This document shows positions 33,631 to 45,991 of a stretch of DNA of 64,000 nucleotides, one piece after another. Each line of letters begins with the position of its first letter. Positions within the stretch are counted from its first letter, which is position 1. The position numbers and the translations under genes were made by a program. The notes beneath the pieces were generated by a model. The model saw only the letters and a program-made list of their open reading frames with translations, did not search any database and was not told where the DNA came from. The DNA lies in the NCBI GenBank assembly GCA_015680685.1, contig MNCI01022386.1:319787-383786 (forward strand), given 5' to 3'. This stretch comes from Gnetum montanum (taxonomy: Eukaryota; Streptophyta; Gnetopsida; Gnetales; Gnetaceae).

Positions 33631-33875
33631 TGATGAGTGGCAAGGTACCCCTACACCCAACCATACGAATATGAGCGTTCACGTGCGATTCGATCGAACT
33701 CCGAGGATTAAGTGCTTATGCACCTACGTAGAACAAGGATGAGTTATGCAGTCATTGTCTTCCCAAGCTTACTTGTAAGCACAATTGTATGGTTAAGTAA
33801 ACTCGAGGTATATGATTTTTTTATGTTTTTTATATTTTCTATCTTGGTCTCCTAAGTGTGTGAAATGAAAAGATT
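33631..33875 (-). repeat. B1 5' LTR fragment
   Basis: It starts TGATGAGTGGCAAGGTACCC and matches 24464-24710 closely, then stops abruptly after GAAATGAAAAGATT. The missing 600 bp are the U3 and promoter end. Confidence 0.93.
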
Positions 33876-34020
33876 GAAAGCTCTAATCATTAAGACAAAT
33901 ATTGATTGTAAGCTCTAAATTTTTTCTTTATTTCCGGACACAAGATAGAAAAGGTATAAAATATTGAAAGCTCTAATCATTAAGAAAGTCTTTAGAAAAA
34001 TATACATATTGATCGATATT
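33876..34020. other. Scrambled junction beside the broken B1 LTR
   Basis: GAAAGCTCTAATCATTAAG occurs at about 33875 and again at 33965. The second lies in a 28-bp stretch (33960-33987) that is the exact reverse complement of 34070-34097. Between them TTTATTTCCGGACACAAG resembles an internal LTR segment (about 25017-25036). Short copied pieces in both orientations suggest a repaired break. Confidence 0.75.
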
Positions 34021-34600
34021 TGGATGGTCTTTCTAACCATCCCTTTAGTCAAAAACTCTCTACCTTGTGTTTCTTAATGATTAGAGCTTTCAATATTTGT
34101 AATATAATTGCTTTCGATAAAGAGGTTAATCATTTGAACACTATCTTTAAATTCAATAACTTTGATAAAAAGACTATCACTAAAACATGGATAAAATTGA
34201 TTCATTCTTGGCTAAATAAAATAGATGTTTATCTCATATAAATATTGACGCATTACATTCTAATAATAATAATTCACATTCAAATAAAAAACTCATTAGC
34301 ATTCCTTAGATTAAACGGTGTGGTGTGGATTCCAAAAAAATGAATAATAATATAAAAAAATTTGAATATATCAAATTAATGAGAAAGAGTGTAAAGAAAA
34401 ATTCCAATGGTTTTGGGATGCTTTTTCAAGTTTTCATCTTTACAACTAATCTTGAAAAACCTCTCCTCTATGATAGGAAAATGATTAGGCTTGTTCAGAA
34501 ATACCCTTATAGGTTTTCACTTCTTATTAAAGAGTTTTTTGGAAAGAGAAAGAGAAAACTCTTTCTAAAGACAAAAGAACATGTTAATTAATAAAGCAAA
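34000..34600 (+). pseudogene. Penelope-like element RT remnant (probable)
   Basis: The + strand frame reads NIHIDRYLDGLSNHPFSQK, then LCFLMIRAFNICN, KEVNHLNTIFKFNN and KTITKTW. This order resembles the C-terminal part of Penelope-like reverse transcriptases (T-H-T-D-x-Y-L, S-H-H-P, RA.-.C, KE..HI, L..NGY). It continues with ISIP, a stop, and IKRCGVDSKK, which could be a decayed ISIPYIKG-type block. A further open frame of 88 codons (34325-34591) has no match I know. The RT palm upstream is missing. No GIY-YIG endonuclease motif was recognised. Confidence 0.5.
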
Positions 34601-34879
34601 AAAAGTTGAAAACTAATCATTTGTATCGATAAGAATTAGGATGGAATGCAAGTAGCATCAATTTGCTTTATAACATGGGATCAAAATCTTTTATTTTTTT
34701 ATCATCACTTCAAGAAAGAATATAATATTTCATTTGAGAATTTATGAATTTATGGGAAAATGTACATGCTTTTGGCCCCAATTCACAATCTTTTTTAATT
34801 TTAATTAGTGAAAAATAACTTTTCATTAGCCCCTAGTATGATCCTAATAAGATTATATATAAGAAAAGACCATACTATG
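34601..34879. other. AT-rich sequence, nothing recognised
   Basis: Non-coding DNA between the Penelope-like remnant and the next SINE-like sequence. Confidence 0.35.
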
Positions 34880-35045
34880 ATATAAATGAGGTGTTAGCCT
34901 AGTGGTAATGGTCTTGGCCATGTAACCCAACATCACAAGTTCAATTTTCCTAGGTAGCATTGAATAGATCCAAAGGATCTTAGTGGACATAAGTAAAAAT
35001 TTTAGTTTTAGTTTTAGTTTCAGGTATAAATGACTTAATATCAAT
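34880..35045 (+). repeat. SINE-like sequence with tRNA-type boxes
   Basis: GGTGTTAGCCTAGTGGTAATG resembles an A box; ACAAGTTCAATTTTCC about 35 bp later resembles a B box. A TTTTAGTTTTAG-type tail follows. Related heads lie at about 24190-24245 and 21365-21410 on the other strand. Confidence 0.5.
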
Positions 35046-36899
35046 CAATAAAGATGATGTCTACATTTTTCACCTAATCTATGACTATTCATATTCCTCT
35101 CTCTTCACTTTTATTTTTACACTTTTACTATCATCAATTCTATCAATTCTTTAATTTGAAATTATCAACATATTATTATAGAAAATCACCTCAATTGGAC
35201 ACTCAAGCACTTAATAAATCAATACTCTACCTATAACTTTTTCACAACTTCAAGTATTTTAGAATTCTTGAAGCTAGAAAATCAAAATTTAATCAAAATA
35301 TGAAATTAATCCTTTTTTTTTCAAAAATATTACCAGTAATATTATCAATGTTTATTGTAGCCATTGTATATTTTAAGTTTTTTTGTTTTTTCTTCTTATA
35401 TCTTATAACTAGTTATTTTTATTGTAGCTGTTATATGTTTAATTTTTTTTATGTTTTATTTGTTCCTACAACTAGCCATTTCTTTTCCCTAAAACTAATT
35501 ATTACTTGTTACATCTCATGTAGCAATTAATGTTATTTATTTTCTCGCTAACCCTTGAAAAATAAATTACAACTAATGATGAATCTAGTATGATCTATAA
35601 TGTGTTGCAAAGAAAAAATATGCAAGCTATGGATGATACAACATTCTTCAACAACAAATTTCTATACATGAATCCTTCATGCTATTTATAAAAATACTCT
35701 TTAGAAGAATAGCTTTGAAAATTTTACTCATTTATAGGCTCAATGATCATGCCATCAAAGTGGGGTCTTGAAAGGATTGATGGATGAGTAAAAGCCTAAC
35801 CTCTTTGAGTGGCTAAGCTTATGTTTGAACTCAAGTGTGAGGACTTTAGAAAACAAGCATCTTACCATCACTCCAAATGATAGTCCCATCTTAGGAATTA
35901 TACCCTCAAAAGTAAAATAAATATAGTGCATAATTGAATGAGCAATATCTCATAAAAAAAGAACAAATTAAAATTGAATTTGTTTACAATGGGAACACCC
36001 CTCTAGACCTTAAAACCATTTTTGATTGTCCTTCCTTCAAGTCTCAATTTTTTATTAAACATGTTAACAAATAGCAACTTTGGATTAATAGGTAATAGAT
36101 ACTAAATAGTACCTCATTCAACCCATCTTGCATTACTATCAAATTTAAAAAATGAAACTCAAACAAGCTAGACTCTACTAATGCACTAAATTTTTTTAAA
36201 ATTTGGTTCTTTGCTAGCCTACCATGAAGCCACTTTATTTCAATTTTAAAACATGAAATTCAATCAAGCTAAACTCTTACTAATACACTGAGATAAACTT
36301 TTTAAATTTGGTTCTTTTCTTACTTGCCATGAAAACCACTTTATTACAATTTTGAAATTAAATTAAAATTGAACTTTATTATATCTATAGACCCATAAGA
36401 TCTATTGGATAGATATTACATTTTCATGAAAATAAAATAGACTCTGCAAATTGACTAAGCAACTATGGTGGCAACAAAAACAAATCATACAAGTTTTTTT
36501 GCTATAACATTATAATGCTATCTTAAATGGGTAGTCACAATAGAAAAAAATAAATACATGTAACTCATCTTCAAGGGCTCTTGACCTGCACAACCTATAG
36601 ATGCACTCTTCTTAGGGGAGTTAAATCAACCTTTCACTTTTAATTCTAAGATGAGGTGAATTTAAGTGAAGCTAGATGATAGAATTTTGATACTTGGTTG
36701 GAATAATAACTGAGAGATAGTGAGCTTCTACATCTAATTTATTAAATCTAATGTGACGTAAATAAAATTGTTTCTTGCTTTCTATATTAGACTACATCTA
36801 TTTTAATACCTTCTACTTGACTAACTAGTGAATATGCTTAGGATTTTGTTGGACATCCTCCCAAGAGATACTTCATTTACTTAGTCATTACATTCCTTG
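35046..36899. other. AT-rich DNA with one inverted dispersed-repeat copy
   Basis: About 35755-35895 is the reverse complement of the repeat at 20653-20830 (GGAGTGATGGTAAGATGCTTG on the - strand). Nothing else was recognised. Confidence 0.5.
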
Positions 36900-39000
36900 A
36901 AAATATAACCATGGTCTTGTGAATCCTCAAAAATTACTTTAGAGAATTTTTCTTAGTGTATGTAATGAACTGATAGTAGACTTCTCCTTCTAAAAGTATC
37001 AATTTATGTTCACATAATAATATTGAGTAAGATATTTGCATATTTACATTTAATTCATCAAGATGAAAAACTTTTTGCACTTTTTCAATATCTTTTCAAA
37101 GTTTAGCACTGAGTCAAGTTTCCTAAACACATCCATACAATATAGTATGATAGATGATAGTTCAAAAAATTTGTTTTCTAACTTCCAAACTGAGAGTCCT
37201 AAATCTTGGCACTTTCTTTTAAAATCATATATAGTCTTGGAATCTCTTGCAATTCTTTCCTTGATACACTTCATCTACATGTAATTGTTCATATAAATGA
37301 GATCCAAATGTTTAAAAGAATATACTAGTTGCACATTGGTATCTTCAAAATGGAAGTTATATGTATTTCTTGCACCCTAGATGTCAATTTGGTTTTAATT
37401 ATATTCACTTGAAGAGAAAATAAGTGACAATAATTTTCTAAAATTTGTAACATATTTTGCATATCTTCTATAGTAGTGGAGATCAATGTAGTATTATTTA
37501 CATGAAAAAGAATATTCATTGCTTAGGATCTGATTTTGATAGCATGACTATTTTTTCCATTTCATAACCATTCATATTTTTCATTAATAAAGTTACCAAA
37601 GAGAGTTGGAGAAAGTGGACAACTTTGTTAAACTACAATTTTGCTGTCCAATTGAAATGTGTTTGCTGAATTGTTGTTTGTACTTTTAATAATCACTTCC
37701 TCATACAATATTTGAGTTATGACAATCAAATCCAAAGGGAGGCCAATTTTATGTACATGCAATCATAGTTTATACAAACCATCGAATCATATGCTTTTGC
37801 AAAATTAATAAAACAAATAAAAACTTTTTTATTAGATATTTTTGCAAACTCCATGACACTTTTTTATTAGAGTAACTAAGTGATCAATAGTAGAGTGATT
37901 TTATCTAAAACCTGCTTGACACTTTACTTTGGCGTTGTTAACTTTAGCCCAAGAATTGATTCTCTTTTCTATTAGAGTGCCCAACAACTTAGCAAAAAAT
38001 TACTCACAATGGTCATTTGATAATTGTTCATATTATCTTTACCCCCTTTTTATATAACAAGATAGCTTTACTAGTTTTCCAATGTTGATCAAATCCTTGA
38101 CCCATTTCTAAATTACTCTATGAATAGCAAGTTCCATCTACTTTAATAATTCTAGATATAAATGATGTGAATCTATAGCTTTACTAGATGCTAGTTTCTT
38201 CATACCCTTTGTGGCTTCTTCAAGAGTGAATTGGAGAGGTGCTTGTTGTACAATAGTAGTATAATTATCATCTTTTTCTATAAATAGTTTATTGTAAAAT
38301 GAGAAAATATCGAAAAGAAAAATTAAATGATAAAAACATTGCTAGAGTTGTCTAGCCTTTTTTAATGATGTAAGGAAACTATTCCTACTACATAAATTTT
38401 CTTCTCTTGGTTCTAATCAAGCATTTATATGCCTTAACTAAACTTTTTCTATAACTCTTATTTATATTCTTAATATTCTCTTTAGGCTATACACAATCCT
38501 CATTAAACCAAGTCTTTTGAGCATCTTGTTGTTGTAAATGTAGAGCTTTCTTTATTGTTGTAAATAAAATTGTTTCAAATTCCTTGTACTATCTTTCAAG
38601 AGTCCATTTATTATGTGCTACATCCATATATTTTCACTTTACTTCTAAGATGACTCTATATTGAATTTTTTTCTATTCTTATTATTTGGTATTTGAGAAA
38701 AAATTTGAATTTGCAATAAAAACTCTACATGATGATGGTAGGAATCCACTAAATCTTCTCCAACTTTCAACTCAATAAACTCAATGTCTTTAAAAGAATA
38801 TAAAAGCAAAAAGCAAATCAATGTAAAAGTTACCTTGAGGTCTTGTGAAAGTAAATGATGAAGATTGAAGAAATCTAGAAAGATAATTGTTGATGAGAAC
38901 TAAAAAAATTTTATGCTTTCTTACCTCAATCTTCTCTTTGAGAGTTGTTAACCTTCAAAGAATTTATTTGTTTTATTCATGAATTTTATTTAACAATACC
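36900..39000 (-). pseudogene. LINE copy 1, decayed, endonuclease end to RT thumb
   Basis: On the - strand, from right to left: FTRPQGNFYID and VGEDLVDSYHHHVEF (end of the endonuclease); WFNEDCV linker near 38490; SNFLLSCWAL; KCQAGFR, a stop and STIDHLVTL near 37900; CFINFAKAYDSM near 37790; FHVNNTTLIST at about 37500, where the YADD box should be; and the thumb with DLGLSVWKLENKFFE, LYCMDV and KKFFILMN (37050-37274). Stops and frameshifts occur throughout. Start and poly(A) ends were not located. The RT most resembles RTE-like plant LINEs. Confidence 0.8.
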
Positions 39001-39479
39001 ATTTTGCTAACTATATGCTCCCATTGTGCAACTAGAATTTCTTTGAGATTAGTTGTAGTTAGAGAATTTTCAAATTTCTTTGGTAGATGGCTTACTCTCT
39101 TTAGTAAGAAACCCTTACTCAAAATATTAATTAATCCAACTTACCCCTAATTATCCTTCTTGCTACTCTTAGAAGTTAGAAAGATGAGAAATTGACATGT
39201 GCAAAAATGAGAAACTCACATGTGCTATGAAAGGAAAATATTTCTCAAGACCCACATAACCAAAAGACCATATGCCTAGTTGTAAGAGCTCATTATTACA
39301 AGCATGTGAACATGTATTATGAGCATGGGTATATCATCATACATAGTGTGAAAAATTCTAAGTGTTTTTTCCATTGCTTTTTATTAGCTACTAGAATCCT
39401 AAAGGCTTTTTAGAATATGAGAGAAGTGCAAAATGGAATTAGTGCTTTAAGTCAAACAATTTAATCACCAAGAGAAAAC

Positions 39480-40588
39480 ATTTGTTAAATTGAGGACAAT
39501 TAGATCTATTAGTTCTAAATGACATTAATAAATGTTCAAAATTAGGTGGCTTCACTTTTGTAGGACTACAAGGTAACTTCAATATTAATTTTCTTTTTTA
39601 TAGCCTAGAGAATGTTTGTAACATCAAAGTTTTTGAAGTAGATGAAGAAATAATTGAATCTTGTCATCTCCCTTTATACTTCATGCTATTAATAGATACA
39701 ATTCATATTAGATATTCTAGGAGGCGAAAAAACTTTAGAATAGCTACAAAAATGAAAGAAATGATAATGAAAGATCCCAAATATTTCTGACATTTATTTT
39801 AAAGCCATAAAAGGATATACTATGCTTTCTTTATCAGATATTAAAATTTTTTAACAAGATTATTTCCTGGTAATGACAGAATAAAATATTTTTATAATAA
39901 TGGTAATACATTATTCATTTTTTTGATAACATAATGCAATGTATAAAAAAACTAACATCCATAAAAACCATTGATGTAAATAACTTATATGAATAAATGG
40001 TTGAATGGGGAGGGCAATTGGTATAGAATGCCATATAAAAAAACTTAAATTTGATCGTGCATGTGGGATTAGAAAAGAAGTAGTGCATTAATAAAGCAGT
40101 TCTACTCTTTAGAAAAGAAGATAAAAATGATCTAAAAAATTATAAATTGATTGCAATCAATAATATTTTTGCCAAGCTTCTAGACACTATTCTAGGATCT
40201 ATGCTTAGAAGATGGACAAAAAAAAGTCAGATATTTGTAATTTTCCAAACAAGATTTAGGTGGTAACATTCTACTCTAGATCAGTTTATCACTTTAAAGT
40301 ATTTTATTAATAAAGAAAAAAGTTTATATAAGAAAAATTTTATTTACTTTGTAGATTTGTTTAAGGCCTATTATTCTATCATTTAAAGAAAATTATCAAG
40401 ATGCTTGGAAAATTTAGAAGTTGCTAGCATACTATTATTTGCTATGCAAAACATTTCTAAAGAAATACATATTTTGCTTATAAATGAGCAAGAAAGAATT
40501 TTATTTAATAGTTTTTTTGATGTTAAACAAAGATATTCTCTTTCTCTTACTTTATTTGGGATTTTCATTAATAAACTTAAAGAGTGGA
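39480..40588 (+). pseudogene. LINE copy 2, left part
   Basis: It encodes LGGFTFVGLQGNFNINF, LYSL, FEVDEEIIESCHLPLYF (end of the endonuclease, the SDHxPL block). The RT then reads KNYKLIAINNIFAKLLDTIL, QTRF..STLDQFITLKYFI, NFIYFVDLFKAYYSI, DVKQRYSLSLTLFGIFINK and LKEW. The SDH block and GVKQGCPLSP-type block are recognisable but mutated. The frame is cut by insertion of element A and resumes at 54278. Confidence 0.82.
40584..40588 (+). repeat. Target duplication of element A, left
   Basis: GTGGA precedes the left LTR; GTAGA follows the right LTR at 54278-54282. There is one mismatch in five. Confidence 0.7.
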
Positions 40589-41870
40589 TGATAGGGGTCC
40601 TATCAATTTTGGACCAATGAAATATATCATACAAGTCACAATATGATTTGGTTGTAAGCTTTGAGGATGATGTTGAGTGAATTACCAAGAACACTCTTGT
40701 ATATTTTTGTATTTAATAAATATGAAAGATATTATAATACATATGCTACAAATAGAAATGCATGTTGTCACGATGTGAGGTTGAGAGAATATTTATAATT
40801 TTATGTTTCATACTTTTTATGGATTTTATGAATGTAGGAATAAAACGAAGATAAACACACATGCCTTGCAATCCCACATGGGGACAAGGGCAATGCTCGT
40901 GTTGCAATCCCTCAAGAGATAGGTGCAACACCAGACATATACATGCACATACGAAGCGCAATAAAATGGCTCTTAGTCACAACCTAAATGGCCTAACACC
41001 ATGTTGTATCGTTGTGACCTCCTTTGGTAAGGTTGAATCATTGTAGCTTATGAAAATGAGAAAATAAATAGTTTTTATGATTTTAATTTTTTATAATGTT
41101 TTTGGCATTTTAATTTTTAAGGCATCAATGATGTAAAACTAAGGAAAACCATAAGCTTTATTCATTGCCCAAACATTGGACTCCACATTGACCAAATAGT
41201 TTTGGACCAGATAAGTAAGGTAGTGCTTTGACAGAGTCTAGCCATACTTGTGAAAGTGATGACTCAAAACACACACAAAATAGGAAAGAAATCACTTACC
41301 TAAGGGAGGAATAACTCTTAACACAAAACTAGATGACAAAATCTTAAATGAAAATGCTTGGAACTAAGTTCAATTCCTATGAAGCTCATCTCAGGTATTT
41401 ATAGTTTTCACAACATAATGGTAAGGTTTTGCTAGCACCTAGGCATTACTGGAGGCCCATCAATGCAGCCTAGACAACATAGAACACACTCAAAGCAGCT
41501 AAAGAGGCAAAGTACCCAAACCAAGACATCAAGGGGGATGTGTCAATGCCCCTACACTGATGTAGGGAATGCACTGATGTAGGGAAGCCACCATATCCCT
41601 ACCACCATACTTTACCCTCATTTTTCTTAATGAAAGCTGCAAGGCCTAGGAACAAGTTAGGAGCTTTTGAGGATCTTTGAATGAATCCTAAAACTTTTTG
41701 AAAAGCTCGAGACATGACCCAAACCTATGAGTGAAATTAGAAAGGCAGGGATGCATACCTAGAAGAAAACTCAATCATGTGCATGGAAACCATAAAAATA
41801 GAATGCATGAGACAGATCCCAAATCTAGGGCTTACAATTGAGTTACAAAATGCCATTAGATGACTCATCA
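40589..41870 (-). repeat. Element A 3' LTR
   Basis: This 1,282-bp LTR starts TGATAGGGGTCC and ends GATGACTCATCA. It matches 52760-54277 along its length apart from the CA microsatellite. TATA box (CTATAAATACC on the - strand) at about 41396-41404. Confidence 0.92.
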
Positions 41871-42015
41871 TACCCTCACAATTAAGTAAAGCTAGTTCCA
41901 TAGCTTTAAAGATCAACACAAGACTAGACCTAGACACAATACATGATTAATGCAAAGAATACAATGGAAAAATGACACACCATGACTATCTTATAGTGAA
42001 GTACAAGCCACCTCA

Positions 42016-44714
42016 TCAAAAAGTGCCAAGGAGTGGTGGTTCGGAGAAGAATCCGACTGATGTGCTTGCTTGGTAGGGAAAGAAGCTAGAAGAGCTAGGT
42101 GTGGACATGTGAAATATATGCAGTTGTGCCTCTAGATTTGTCACCCTTTCTTGGAGTTAGTTTTGTTCATGCATTAGTCCTTGCTCTTGTAGGAGTGCTT
42201 TTCATTGTTCCTCAACATCAACCTTGAACTACTCATGACTCCTCTTAGCTTGCAAGAGCTTATCTTGGGCTACATCTAGTGCAACCACTACTCGATGGAG
42301 TTTCTCTTCTAGCTCTATAGCTAGTCAACCTAAAAAAGTTTGGACCATGTAGAAATACCTCGTTCATTCCACCTACATGTCCTCTTTAGGTTCTTTTAGT
42401 CTCTTGTCAAGGACAATGACAACTACTTCGTGGTGGAGAACGTACATATTTTCCAGTAGGTTCATTTTCTCCTATAATGTTGGTTTACTTGTGGCCATTT
42501 GATGGAGTTTGACATACAAGGTGTTGAATTTCTCCTTCAGCTCACATCTCTCCCTAATTACTCATTTATTTAATAGAGATACGAGTTTATAGAATCTACA
42601 TACCTTGACATCCTATGTTACTTGCTCGATTAGATGGATCTTTGTGTGCTCATCAATTTCCTTGTTAGTCTTGTTGGCTAGATCTTACCATAAGTTCTAA
42701 CACTCCTTCTCTATGCAAAGGTACTTGTCCTAAAATTGAGCCATGATTTGGCTTTCATCTTTCGACCTTTGAACCTACTGGAAAAGGGAAATTACCTATT
42801 TTTCCTTTTCTTGTCTCATCATTTTCCAATCTTGGGACTAATGCTTCAACATTCTTATTTAATTCTTCAAGTCATCTTTCATAAACATAGCTTCCTCACC
42901 AACCTGATGCACTTGAAAAAGTTTAGCCTACATGCACTTGATCCACATCTTTGAAGTGATCATGGAAGGTGTTGGTACCAATAGTGTAAGATGCTCCAAT
43001 TGTTCCTGCAACTATTGTATCTTAGCTTGTAACTCTTGTAAATAAAATGTACGATTAGCATTAATGGTTTCCAACTCAGCCCATACCTTGACAAGTTTAG
43101 TTTCAACTATACTATTGGTGTTTCTCAACAACAATTCAGTACTAGGATTAACTCTTTTGCTTCTCCTTTGACCAACAACTAGTCCTCGGTTTATTAGTGG
43201 ATACTTGGAGAATTTTAGCTGCATGCTAGAAGTTATGCATGCTACACCATGATCAGTATGAAGAGAAAATACTCCTTGAAGGCACAAGAGTGTGATACTA
43301 ATAGGGGCATCAAAATGAGCCATGGATGGATCATTCAACAATGGGGAAGAGAATTGGAAGAGATTTGCCTTTATTACCTCATCATCCATAATGGCTTCCA
43401 TCATCTATAGAAAATTACTACTAAGGTTTTACAACTCTTTAATGTGGATTGTGGAAACTTGTCCATCACCTTCAATATGGATGATAGGTTGAGAACCATC
43501 ACCAAGAAGAAGTTTCTAGCTTTGCCTATTGTTGAAGCTGGGAGATCAAGAAACAAATCTACAAGGTCATTACAACTATGTTCGTTGAGATACTTGAGGT
43601 GTAGTTGGTGCTCTAGATTAGCACTAGTGGAGCTAGTTTAAATGTTGGATATGAGATACTTCTGTGGAAGGCATCTCATCCTCTGAATTAGGTATGGCCC
43701 CAATGACCGTAGAATGTCATTGTAAAGTAGCCACCATTACATTTTTACTGTCCCTCACACCTATTGTGATGGGATGCCTTCTCACATGATTTATTATGCC
43801 TCAAAGTTTGCAATGTTTTTTGATAAGTTCTAAAAAGGCATAGACCTCCCTCTTATCTCTAGCCACATCCTTGATCTTCAAGATTAATCCCTCGTAGAGA
43901 AAAGATGGCATGTTGATGATGCACTTCCCAATCATCATTACCACAAACTTAGCTTCCCAAGTAAAGATACTTGATGGATGTTTCATGGGCATGAATTTGT
44001 GCATGAAAATTTTGCACAAGACATTCTAAACCAAGGGAAGTTTAGATATCTTTACCTTAGCCTTATCCATGTTAAAGGCCTTTAGCATAATCCTTAACCT
44101 GAGTTTGGGCTTAATCTTCTAGATTTGTGGCCACCAATTATTTGTTAATTTGTTTGGAAATCTTGTGGCTCATGAGATTACCCATGTGGAAATAAGCACA
44201 AAACTCCACTAATGAAGGTCTTGGCACCATCAGTAGTGATTTTTTGGTAGAACTTCTCTACCTCATACTAGTACCATGTGAAGGGTTGGGTGATGTAATC
44301 ATAGAAGCCCATCCACTGCATTGAATTCTTAGGCTCATAAGGACCAAGATTAAGGAACTAATGATAGTTGTTTTCCTCATGGATGGTTCATTGAAGAACA
44401 TCGTGAGCACCCACACCCTTTTGGATGTCGTCCTCATCTTCATCATCTTCTTTTGCCTGCTCCTTTGGTACTTGTTCAACTACTTACTACTATGCATGTG
44501 CTAGACCTAAGGATTGGGAATGTGATTGACTACCTTCTAATTTGCTCCTAAGTGAAGGCCTTTTAAAAGTAGGGCTTGTAGGCTTTAGGATAATCTTTGC
44601 AAGTTTTGAATTGGATGATTGAAGTTCTTCCCCTTCTTCCTCAAACAAAGGCTTAAGATTGCTCAACCTTAGCCCTCCTTGGTTGATAAGCTTGGATTGT
44701 AGCCACCCCAACAT
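42016..44714 (-). pseudogene. Long coiled-coil reading frame of element A, decayed
   Basis: A probable start is 44714 (MLGWLQSKLINQGGLRLSNL). An acidic and serine-rich part follows, then IFMHKFMPMKHPSSIFTWEA and INMPSFLYEGLILKIKDVA (44019-43801), then MMEAIMDDEVIKANLFQF and VWAELETINANRTFYLQEL (43404-43012). From about 43070 to 42090 the residues form heptad-rich segments (KDDLKN, KMMRQEKEK, ELEEKLHRVVVALDVAQDKL, QERVTNLEAQLH), typical of a long coiled coil. The C terminus is STPSSSSFFPYQASTSVGFF, SEPPLLGTF, stop. About 900 codons have many stops and frame changes. I do not recognise the family. A structural or gag-like role, or captured host sequence, are both possible. Confidence 0.6.
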
Positions 44715-45991
44715 GATTAGTTGTGAGATATGCTAAAAATCAAGTTCCTCCTAGGCATCATACTGTCATTACAAAAATTACATGTGAAAATAATGATAAA
44801 TAGAATCCCTTGGAAAATGCTTGATAAATATCATCACAATTGGTGAATTATTGCATGTATGGATAAGAATAGATGATGTAGAAATGTTTAAATAACTACC
44901 AAAAATACTAAATACATACTCTAAGTCATGTCTTTCCTTTATAAATAAGGTATAAGACATCAAGCTTGAACCACTAGTGGAACAATAAGAGAGAAAATTG
45001 CAGGAAGAATATGTGCAAAACATTACCAATCTACTTCTAGGGTGAAAATTTTAGCAAAGTTTCACTTATTTTGGCCCACAAAAGCAAAGGTAAGAAGAAA
45101 AACATAAAGGAAAAGGGTAAGGTAAAGTTTTAAACCCTTCCAACTTTATATAGGATTGTTGACATAAGGGCAGGGGAGAGAGAATTTGGAGGAAGGTGTG
45201 CTAGTGTAGGGGCACCAATGCCTCTACGTTGATGCAAGGATGTCTTAATGTACCCCCTAGAGCAAGGGAAGACCACTTAACATTACCCTTATGCCTTATA
45301 CTCACCTTGAACTTTGGCTAGAGCACTATTTGAGATTCATACCATGCTAGAATCACCCATGATTGACCTCATAAGGGTTACAAGAGGCAAAACAAAAAGA
45401 ACATTATAAGCCGACCTCAGACGACATTGTGGTTCATAGGGAAGAATTCAATGGATCAATATGTACACTTCCATGAACCTAGGGCTAGAAAAGAGGGGTT
45501 AGAATAGCTGGTGAGTGATTTTAGCACTAAGAATAATAAAATATAGGCATGATTGAGGTGGATCAATTGAGTTTAGCATGATCAAACTTTGAAGCACAAA
45601 GGGCCGATTCTTACATAAGTGGAAGATCAAACAAATGCTATATGTAATGTAACCCTTACAATCACTAAGATATTAGCTTTTAATGAGCCACCTATGATGC
45701 TTACCCACCTAGGATTTACAAGTGAGTCCTCCTTAAAGTAGGCTCTTACCTCCATTTCTCTTGTCAAACTCACTGATGAGACATCCATAGATTCTCAACA
45801 ACTAGTGAGACATTAGTATTAAATGTAAGTCCATCCTCTTGGATGTCTAGATCTTATCCTTTGTGTTGCTTGATTGACTTCCTACCACATAAAAACATGA
45901 ACAAGAATGAAATAGAAGAGATTGAGGATTAAAAAAATGATGAGAAAGAAGGAAAAAAAGAGCAACATCACTAGATCCCTAGCCAACAATT
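44715..45991. other. Interior of element A between coiled-coil frame and B2
   Basis: Non-coding in appearance on both strands; no RT or integrase motif was found. It is probably the leader between gag-protease and the coiled-coil frame. Confidence 0.4.

Larger units (their letters stand above)
24464..33875 (-). mobile_element. Element B1: Athila/Tat-like gypsy retrotransposon, inactivated
   Basis: Left LTR 24464-25312 is 3' on the element strand. Only 245 bp of the 5' LTR remain (33631-33875). The interior encodes, right to left, gag, protease, RT, RNase H and integrase, then about 1.9 kb of post-integrase sequence. The PBS adjoins 33631 and the polypurine tract adjoins 25312. The RT box reads FMDDFS with GIVSGHKIS following, as in the Athila/Tat lineage. 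Several stops and lost catalytic residues make it defective. Loss of the 5' U3 removed its promoter. Confidence 0.92.

Noticed and set aside
36900-40588. One LINE inverted by twin priming
   Set aside because: Both arms contain the same domains (endonuclease end and RT), so they are two copies rather than one rearranged copy.
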